From Ochotona curzoniae (lineage: Eukaryota; Chordata; Mammalia; Lagomorpha; Ochotonidae), in NCBI RefSeq assembly GCF_017591425.1, contig NW_024465885.1:42899001-42963000 (forward strand): DNA of 64,000 bases, in the 5' to 3' direction. The notes under the pieces were generated by a model. The model searched no databases, was not told where the DNA came from, and worked only from the letters and a program-made list of their open reading frames with translations. Position numbers and translations under genes: made by a program. Positions 55,680-64,000 of the stretch are shown here, piece by piece. The stretch's first letter is position 1. Each line of letters opens with the position of its first letter.

Positions 55680-58204
55680 TTTGCATTTGACTTCCCCAAA
55701 GCAATGAACAAATGTAGCCTCCTCAGAAACTTTTACGTTATGATCCCCCTAATCTAAGTTTTCTTGTACTTTCGTCCACCTGCCCAGGGGGGTAAAACCT
55801 AGCAAGCACTGTCAAGTTTGAAAGTGCCTGAGCACAGCTGCTTTAGCCCCCGCCAATTCCTCCATTTCTTCGAATCCCTCCCATCCCTGAGGATGTTATA
55901 CTGAAAGGCCCAGTCTGCCAAAGCCTGAGCCTCTGCCACGTGCTGCTTCTGTTCACGCATTGGTAGCTGGTCACCTCTTTGAATTTATTTCTCTCTCTGA
56001 TAAAATAAATTCAATTTGGCTGTATGTCTGCTCCCTGTCTCTGTTCTGCAACTTTCCTAACAGAAATAATGATTAGCGTGGCCTCAAGAGGAAAATCTAA
56101 AAGGCAGTGGCAGTGGCAGGGAGACCTAACAGTCTTGGCATCAGACCAGGACTGGAACTATTCGTTTTGCAGTGAATAAAAGGGAAGGAGCTAGGCTGCA
56201 GTCTGGGCTCCTGGGGTTCCAGAACTCCTGTTGTATCCGTGCACGACGCACAGCACTCAAGCGCTCGCTCGAGTGGCCATTTAGTTTTATTTTCCCTTCC
56301 TGGCCCACTGTTCAATCAGGGGGCAGGATCTGCTTTGTGTTAAGGATTATCTCCCCATCAGGAATGTAATCTGCTATTATTATGCTTGTAGGTGGAGGCC
56401 AATCCTGCCTCCCCAACTACTCCAATTTGTAACTGCAATTCGCCAAAGGGAAGAGTGAGAATTTCAAGTGAGGTCCAAAGCTTTCGGTCCAAATCGACCA
56501 GGTGTCTCCTCCTTCATGTTTGCAACCTCCCTGGGTCTGATAGACTGAGAGGCAGGTCACACCCCAAACCAAGCCCCAAGTCAGGTCTTGCCATCACGGC
56601 ATGTAAGATTTTATGCAAAGCTGAGTGTGTGGCGGTGGAGCCGTGTGCAATCCAAGCACTCCTCCCAAAGCTACAGCACAACCTCCAAGCTGCTGGTCCC
56701 TGGCTTCCTAACTGATCTCCACTTGGCACTCCTTGCATGGGACACCATAGCTGGAAGGTTCCTTGTCCCCTTCCCTGGAAATTAATTATGTGTTGAGGGG
56801 ACCTTTATTGGCACCAGGGGAGCTCCAATTTTAAAAAGGCGTGGTTCTAGACCTTTCACCCAACAATGGTCGCTTGAAGACATGGCTGTTCATGCCGCCC
56901 ACATATGTCTGCTTTGCACATTTGACTTGAGTGTATTAGGGTTTCTGAAAACAGGGCTCACCTCTGAAGTTCATTCAGGCTCTGAGAGAAAGGCAGGAGC
57001 TGAGCTGGGTCTGCAAGGAGCGGTGCGTGCTCGCCAGCCAGCCAACCAGCCAGCTCATCAACCATGGTGATGAAGGCCACGGCCCCACGCTGGGCTCTAA
57101 CTCACAGCTCAAACCCCACAGCTCAAAGTATCACCCCTCTCTGGCACTTTCAATTTAAAAGCCATGCTATGTTTTTGTTTCCAATTATAGAGGGAGGGGA
57201 AAAAAAAAGAGAATGAAAAAGAAAAGCATCTGGAATCCATTACTTTGCCTTTATTCCCTGCCATAAGTTGAAGAAGGCAAAATCAGCTCTCTGTAAAATG
57301 TGCGGGGAGGAGAGGAAGTAATCTCTCCGAAAGGAAGCCCGGGTACCCGATCCTGCTCCCCAGGGCTGCTCCGTGGCCATATTGCAAACACATGGCGCCT
57401 GGGGTGGGTGACGGGTGCCCGGAGAGCTCTGGGGGATGTGGGAGTGCGAATGTCCCCAGCCACCCAGGCTACCAGCTCCCTCTGTCTGGCCAGTCCTCAG
57501 TCCAAGAACACCAGACCACGAGGTCAGGCCTGCTGCTGCGTGAATGGCTAAGGACCCTGGTTCCAGAAGCCCCAGGTTCTAGGACACGGTATGAAGAAAG
57601 TGGCTTTAGAGAAAGCCAAGGGGCCTCACTTTTCATGCCACACTGTAAGCGGCTGGCACACAATTGACTCCCTGTGGCCTCCGGGCCCCAGCTTTAGCTA
57701 AAGCCTTGCCGGATCACACGAGGACGTTCCTGGTCTGCCGTCTGTCATCGCCTTGAACTTGTTATTGTCATCCTGAGCATGTGGTCTGCCACAGACAACC
57801 CAGTTCTACACAAATGCGTTCATCTCTGTATAGGCAGACCCAGGCCTTTCTTGCTTTGTTTTCGTACAATCTACTGGCAACACAGGGCAAATTAGTGGCG
57901 TCTCCATTCCAAACGCAGTCACAGTTGTTCATGATCTGTAACTGCATGCTAAGCTTAACACTCATGCACTATTTCAAAAGATAGCAACCTGGAAATTGAG
58001 GGGAGAGGAATGGAAGCAGGAAGATCATTTTCTGGCCTTTGGATGGGAGGCACAGCAATGAAGAAATTCTCTAGCCCAACTCCCCTGAGAGAAGATCTGA
58101 AGGTGCAGTTTACTGAGCTCACAGCAAACCAGGCGAAAGGACAAACTTACAGGGTACAACTTAGTTTCCTTGTAGCCAGTGCCTTTGCTGCAACAGGCAC
58201 TGCA
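55680..58204. other. Repeat-poor sequence, no gene recognised
   Basis: A 2.5-kb stretch without a recognised family. The CpG content around 57300-57440 is somewhat raised. Open frames of 60-107 codons occur on both strands without conserved features. Confidence 0.45.
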
Positions 58205-58650
58205 GGCTTGTATCAGTTCCCTGGGATTGCTGTAACAAACAAGTTATCACACACACATAGTAGCTTGGAACATGCAAATGCGTCCTCTTCAAGATTCTGC
58301 AGTCCAACACAAGCCTACCTGAGCCGAAGTTCAAGGTGTCAGCAGGACTGTGTGACCTCAGGAAGCTCCAGAGAACTGGCTTCCAGATCCTAAAGCCACC
58401 AGCTTTCCACGGCTTGTGGTTCCACTCTCCATCATCAGGGCTGGTGACAGCAGGCCATGTCCGTTTCCCAGGGCGCCCTCTGCCACCCTCTCCCACTCTT
58501 AGGGCACTTGGGATTACATTGGGAATACTGCCTAATGCAGCACAGCATCTGAGGCTGCAAGCCAACACTGGTGACTTTGTCTGTTTGCAGTCTTCATTCC
58601 CCTGCCACATTCGGTTTCCAGGGCTGAGGACATGGGCCTCTCTCTGCAAG
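58205..58650 (-). mobile_element. MLT1-type (MaLR) LTR, antisense
   Basis: ttgtatcagttccctgggat, tgctgtaacaaacaagttat, caaggtgtcagcaggactgt, gaactggcttccagatccta, gtgactttgtctgtttgcag type 3' region. The first 200 bp match an antisense MLT1 LTR well; the rest is weaker. Confidence 0.6.
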
Positions 58651-59398
58651 GGCAGGACAAACTCTGAGCCACCAGAGGGCACAAACTTGTCCATCTTCTC
58701 CTTACCTGAACCCTGAGTCCCCAGAAAGTTCTCACAGCAATGAAGTCTCGTTGAAGCTGTAAATTAGTGATTGCATGACTAGAGTTTGTTCCCCTCATTC
58801 TAAAGGATCGGAGTCAAGTTCATTGATTTTTATCTTTCTGCATCCTAACCCCTGAGGCAACCCAGGTGTTCTGATGTCTACTGAAAGAATAATTTGAGGG
58901 AGGCTTGTGTGATGAGTTTAAGTTGTAATTCAAATTGATGTCTTTTGAATTAATTCTGCCTAATGGAAACGTGGGCTGAGGTAGGAGTCGAACAATTACT
59001 GTGTGCTAGGATAGCTATTTTATCACCTTAGAATTTTGTTGTAATGTGTAGTGCATGTAAAATAATATATGAGGACACAAGTAGGGGCAGTGAAACGTGG
59101 CTGACGTCCAGTTTCTTGGTAGTGGATTAACAAGTGGAACTTAGACTAAGCATAAGAAAGTGAAAGTTCATATATACACAAGACGTGTCTTTCCTCTCCT
59201 GGCTTCTAGATTTCCTTAGTAATTGAGTTCTGTTCAGGGGGAAAGTTTCCTGGCCTACATGGTTCATTCGCTCCTTGATGCACGCAGCATTGTGGTGGTT
59301 CCATTGTGTGCTAACACGAAGCTACAAGTAAAGGACACAACGATGCATGGGACCCAGTTGCACCTTCTAGAAGCATATGATTGAGTAGGCAAGGGATG

Positions 59399-59430
<32 letters not shown>

Positions 59431-59689
59431 CGCACACTATGCCCAGGATAGCAATCAGGCTTGGAAATATTCAAGCCAAGTGTGTGGTCTGTGTTCAGTC
59501 AGGTAAATTAAACAGAAAAAAAATCTTTAAGGAAAAGCAAACACACTCTCTGTAGAAGAATATAACAGAATTCAGAATTTTGCAACAATAATTGTGTGTA
59601 ATTCAGAATATGACAGAAAACTACTTGACGCATGAAGAGCCAGTGACATGCCATTCATGTATGAAGAACAAGCACTGAAGGGGGAATTA
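58651..59689. other. Unique AT-rich sequence
   Basis: No gene was recognised. It contains the CA microsatellite annotated separately. Confidence 0.4.
59399..59438. repeat. (CA)n microsatellite
   Basis: About 40 bp of CA repeats with two CG interruptions. Confidence 0.95.
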
Positions 59690-60480
59690 GCAGACTTTTA
59701 GTTAATTGACTGAAAAGAAAGCGTTTTCAATGAATTAAAAATTAGGAAACATCATCAGAGAAATAAAACCTACAGAAAGGAGGCCAAAAGGTCTAGAACT
59801 GAAAATCACAGTCCCTGAAATTAAGAATTCAATAGACAGGTTTAAGGGTAGAATGGAAATGAGTCAATTATATATATGACAGTAAATCCAAAGAAATGAT
59901 TCAATCCAAAAAAAGAGAGGGAGAAACAGTGAAAGATTTTGAGTCTCAAGATCAGTTTATTGAACAGCTCAAAATACATACAGCTGGAGTCTCAGAAAGA
60001 GAGATTAAGATAGAAAAAGTTGATCAATATGGGTAACATTTTTTTTTGAATTTTGTGAAAGACACAAATTTGCAGATTGGAGAAAATTGGCAGATCTCAA
60101 GCAAAACAAATGCGAATGCATAAGACAACCTTGACTCAGCACAGCATAGCTAAATACTGGGGTTGAATGTAATTTTGAAAGCCACCAGAATAAAAGTAAG
60201 ATCTGAATCTTATCTGACATTTATGTAAACAAGAATTCTAAACTCCTGAAGAACATCATTAAAACGCGAAGAGAGAAAAAAAAACACACAACTCTGCCAA
60301 CCCCAAATTCTCTATGCAGTGGAAATATTCTTTGAAAAAATATGCTGGAGTAAAGATATATTCAGACAGAAGAAAACAGAGAACACACTGATAGCAAAAC
60401 AGCACTGTCGGAAATGCTAGAAGAAAATGTTCGAATTTAATGGAAACAATTTTAAAAGCTGAAAACTCAAGTCCTCAGGT
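59690..60480 (+). mobile_element. Ancient L1/HAL1 ORF1-like remnant, sense
   Basis: A-rich sense strand in the style of L1 ORF1: agaaataaaacctacagaaa, agtctcaagatcagtttatt, aagccaccagaataaaagta, aacgcgaagagagaaaaaaa, caaccccaaattctctatgc, gatatattcagacagaagaa, cggaaatgctagaagaaaat. These correspond in order to late ORF1 (interaction region, 'NPKFSMQ'-like then 'EMLEENV'-like). Heavily decayed. Confidence 0.5.
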
Positions 60481-60635
60481 AAGAACTAAGACCTACACAG
60501 GATAAATATTTGTATAAATATTTTCAACATGGCTAGCTGGGAGCAGGGGCTACATTCCTTCCTTTCTGTGTGAATCCTGGTTAAAGCTGAACAGAAGTGA
60601 CAAGTTTGTGGTATTTCTGAAGATGATTTTTGTTT

Positions 60636-60917
60636 TAAAATAGAGCACCACAGCAGAGCGAGAGAACACTTCCATCCACCGGTTCACATCTCAAATGGCT
60701 GAAAGAGCCAGGGCTGGACCAAGCCAATGTCAGGAGCCAGGGACTCCATTCAGGTGGCAGGATTCCAGCCACTTGGGCTATCATCGACTATTCGTCCAGG
60801 AACATTAGTAAAATGGCTGGTTCAGAAGCAACAACCTGAACTTGAAACAACATTCTGATAGGGGATGCTGGAATCTCAACAGGTGATAGATTCCATTGTG
60901 CCACAATGCTGGTCCCA
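60636..60917 (-). mobile_element. CSINE, reverse orientation, old
   Basis: cttccatccaccggttcaca, tctcaaatggctgaaagagc, aatgtcaggagccagggact, gggctatcatcgactattcg, tgtgccacaatgctggtccca at the head complement. Diverged. Confidence 0.75.
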
Positions 60918-60951
60918 AAATCCCAAGGTCAACCATTAATGCTTGACAGTC

Positions 60952-61162
60952 TTTTTTTTTTTTTTTTTTTTTACAGTTTTATCTGGTCAGCTAAGTTTCC
61001 TTGCCTTATATGTGCCGGGATCCCAATATGGACTATGGTTCTAATTCCAGCGACTGCTTTCCCAGGCCACAAGCAGGGCAGCCGGGACTAGAACTGGCAC
61101 CCATATGGGATCCCAGCATGTTCAAGGCGAGGACCTTGGCCACTAAGCCACCGCTCCAGGCC
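60952..61162 (-). mobile_element. Fold-back CSINE: 5' part followed by its own inverted copy
   Basis: Read on the minus strand: CSINE positions ~1-125 (61162 to about 61053, with a ~20-bp gap), then an inverted copy of CSINE positions ~20-85 (61054 to about 60985), then poly(A) (complement T21 at 60952-60972). Landmarks for the inverted copy on the plus strand are ttccttgccttatatgtgcc, gggatcccaatatgg and ggttctaattccagcgac. No clear TSD was seen. Confidence 0.75.
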
Positions 61163-61539
61163 CCCCTCTGTCTCTTTCAGGTAAAAACATTTTTAAACAA
61201 AATAATGAATGCAAATGGGAGAATATAAAATAAATATAAAATAATACTGCACACAGGGGTACAAAGCTCCTGAAAATGAACTGGATTTGGCCTCCACATG
61301 CCCCCTGCCAGGCCAGTGGCACAGGGCCAAGCTCTCCAGCAGGTTTTCAGCATGCTTTCAGTGCCTCTTGCTGGAAGCATGGACAAAACAACATCAGGGA
61401 CCTGAGGCAAAGGATGAGCTTAATCTCAGTATCTGAGTTAATGGGCCTGAAAGCCAGCCAAGTCTCGTCTGTAATTTTGTAAAGAAAAATGCAGGAAAAG
61501 TCTTGTCATAAACTACCTTTAACAGCCAAATATCTACTC

Positions 61540-61725
61540 TACAACGGCATTCTCATCAGCTCTGTGGAAAGGAATCAGACGCATGGCTTAATCCATCTCC
61601 CTCTCTGTCCCCAAGCAATTCAAAGTGGAATGGAAATCTGGCAGTCAACCAATTAACTTGATTGGAATAAACAGCCAAATTAGATAATTAATGATCATGT
61701 TTGCCAAATTTCCACTTCACCTTTT
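61540..61725. promoter_or_regulatory. Candidate conserved non-coding element
   Basis: Repeat-free AT-rich block packed with homeodomain-type and related motifs: accaattaacttgattgg, gataattaatgatcat, ggcttaatcc. It lacks microsatellites or repeat ends. The style resembles deeply conserved enhancers, but conservation cannot be seen from one sequence. Confidence 0.25.
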
Positions 61726-62519
61726 TTTTTTTTTTTACCAAGAAGGACTGTATAGTTCCGAGTCTACATGCACATTTGCAAGCAAATTGCCCGATTCTCC
61801 TGGCCACTCCTCCAGTACCTTAGGCTCTTTTCCATCAGTTTAGAAAACAACTGGAAATGGAGGAATGCTCACAGCATCAGGAGACTAACCCTCACAGCTG
61901 ATTCTAAGAGGACTCTGGCAGCCTGGAGTTGGGCACACTAACCCAGGTCAAGGTTATGACCTTCATACCCCATGTCCTTTCTATACCCACCTCCAAACAG
62001 CCGCTCCTTCATCCTTCCTTCTGTCCCAGAACCCAACAGAAGAAGTCTGCTCTGTGAGTCACACATGGAACATGATTTTGAAGCAGTGATGTCCTTCCCA
62101 TCTGGGCGACTCCTTCCTGCCATTTTGCATGCCTGGGAGAAGCCCCAACTACTGCTTCCTTAAGCATCCATGGAAATTTCAATGGTAAAGCATGTCTTCA
62201 TTTAAAATCTTTAGCGATTAAAACCCAGAAGTCCAAAGAAGGGACTCTTTTATACTGGAGAGAGCTTGATGATCGACCAGATAAGCCATGTGACACGTCA
62301 GACACAGATTTCAATCAGGTGCTGGGAGACTGAGGAAGAGGACCAGAGAGAGCTGCAGAGCTGCTGCCAACACAGTCAGTCCTTGTTGCAGCCAACATCC
62401 TACGACTTTGTTAGGGCACTCAGTGCGTCTCAGATCTTTGCGGAAGTACATTTTCAAGGGTTGTATTGATGATCCCCAGCTCTGGGTCCTTGTTGGGACT
62501 TGCTGGGACATTAGAAAAA

Positions 62520-62605
62520 GTCACTGTTTAGTGAGCACCTACCTCATGCTAAGTACTATTCAACAGATACAACGATGAACAAGACTCACAACTCACAATT
62601 TAAAA
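62520..62605 (+). mobile_element. MIR/L2-type fragment
   Basis: ttagtgagcacctacctcat, gctaagtactattcaacaga, tacaacgatgaacaagac matches the 'gagcacctactatgtgccag...gatacaacagtgaacaa' layout of MIR/L2. Confidence 0.6.
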
Positions 62606-64000
62606 CCTCATGGGCTGAAAACTGCTCCTCTGTGTGAAGCTGACATTAAAACCCCACCCAACCTCCCAAAGATCTCAAACCAGGAAGAAATGTTAGGATT
62701 AGAATTAAATGCAGAAAATAGATCGGTTGTTCCCAGGAGCTCTAGTGTAAGATGGACCGCTACTAAAAAGATGCTTAGAGAACTCTCAGGTGAGTTTTCT
62801 GTGTGGCACTGGATGGTGGGTTCACCATTCCACACATTTATCAAACAACATAGAACCACATCTCCCAAAGACTGAACTTTACTTCATTCCCATTCCAGGC
62901 CATGGAATGCCAGGATGGTACAAAGACTATGACAAAAGACTCCAACTCTATTATAAAAGAGTTGCCACAGTGTTTTGGGGAATTCTCACATGAAAACACA
63001 AAGGTAACCTCAATTTTTGCTTCACACATAAGAAAAATTTTCATGCAGATAATTTCAGTGAACAGAACAAAATTTATTAAAGACGAAGCCTCCTGTTGTA
63101 GCATGTGGAGGGACTCTAAGAGAGGAAAGACTTGAGGAAATGGTAGAAGTGGTGTCTTTTAAGCATAATTCAGGTGGACAGAACAGCAGCTAACGATCAA
63201 CAAGACGGCAGGAACAAAGACCATCAGAAGGCCAGAACTGTAATACTGTCTAGCTTGCTCAGGGTCAAACAAAAAGCCATCAGCATGATATAATTGGTAA
63301 CTACTTGTTTGCATTCTCATGACAAAGCTAGAAACGCAGAAGGGTGGGACAGCATTTCTGTGTTGCTCAAAGCACCTTCTGGGCAGCAGCAGGCATCTTG
63401 TACAGACTTCCCCTTTTCTCCTTTCAGCAGAGCGACCCTGACTACATATCAGCCCATCGAACTCCTTACCATAACATCAGCAGCAGTGAGCATATCAACA
63501 CTCAGATGCTGGGTTTTAAACAGGATTCTCTAACAATAGGAAGCAGTACCTTGGAGAAATAGTTGGTGCCTGAACTGGGAAAGAGACAATATAAGTCTGG
63601 AACATCAAGAAAGTCAGGAAGTGCTAATAAATAATTAAATAAATAAAAACCAGGATTTGTCAGAAGGATACAGAAGTGGCCTCGAAGTCTTTCCTGCATC
63701 CAAAGCTGGATGAATGCAAATAATAATTATAATCATAACAATACGGTAACCCACGGTATCAATGATTATGCATGAGCCTAGGCTGATATAAATATAAGAC
63801 TGGAAAAAGGTAAATATGTAAAGGGGAAGAAACGAAAATTCTTTTTAAAAGAGCTGTTAAATAATGTTAAAATAAATAATTTGCTCTCTGAAAATAAGTT
63901 TGGCCCCACCTCTCTAAGTTTTAGTGTGGATGGTCCTTAATGACTCACATCAAAGAGGGAGTGAGACACAGAAGACGGGAGGCAGATACTTCAACACAGA

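Larger units (their letters stand above)
61163..64000. other. Mostly unique sequence, no gene recognised
   Basis: Contains a MIR/L2-like fragment (62520-62605) and a possible conserved non-coding block (61540-61725), listed separately. No coding exon is supported. Frames of 60-87 codons overlap on opposite strands. Confidence 0.45.

Overview
This is mammalian nuclear DNA from a lagomorph, most likely a pika (Ochotona) rather than a rabbit. The evidence is about thirty copies of the lagomorph C-type SINE (CSINE), a tRNA-derived element. Its diagnostic stretches recur throughout: gatcccatatgggcgccggt, cccaaagctttgggaccctg, and the tail ctttccaataaaaataaat. Several copies are young and keep intact target-site duplications (TSDs). 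Old pan-mammalian repeats (MaLR LTRs, MIR, L1M, mariner, Tigger/MER8) fill much of the rest. The pika assignment rests on the SINE subtype and is an inference.

I find no functional protein-coding gene. Long open frames are scarce and none looks like a conserved protein, apart from two broken coding sequences. One is a processed pseudogene of the E3 ligase RNF13 on the minus strand (38126-41168). The other is the decayed ORF1 of an internally deleted LINE-1 (34800-37809). The window looks like a gene desert or a large intron.

Layout. 1-17 kb: unique sequence with scattered CSINEs and an old L1 pair. 17-23 kb: a cluster of DNA-transposon fossils (mariner, Tigger/MER8) and MaLR LTRs, including one nested in another. 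23-28 kb: more CSINEs and a MaLR LTR split by one. 28.8-32.5 kb: a 3.7-kb GC-rich element made of degenerate ~45-65-bp tandem units with a unique 3' end and an A-rich tail. 34-38 kb: a HAL1-like L1 carrying ORF1, only the start of ORF2, and a 3' end. 38-41 kb: the RNF13 pseudogene, itself interrupted by a CSINE/L1-3'-end chimera inside a single 18-bp TSD. 44.4-46.9 kb: a second, shorter, collinear copy of the GC-rich element, split by a CSINE. A third, 5'-truncated copy (3' end only) lies at 1.4 kb. 47-64 kb: mostly unique sequence with CSINEs, MaLR LTRs, an old L1/HAL1 ORF1-like remnant, a fold-back SINE, and a possible conserved non-coding block near 61.6 kb.

The most interesting content is the repeat biology: (i) an unclassified dispersed element with a tandem-repeat body and a shared unique 3' end, seen three times; (ii) the SINE-L1 chimera; (iii) the internally deleted L1 with bounded TSDs; (iv) fold-back and tail-to-tail inverted SINEs. 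No database search was possible, so 'unclassified' means only that I do not recognise it.
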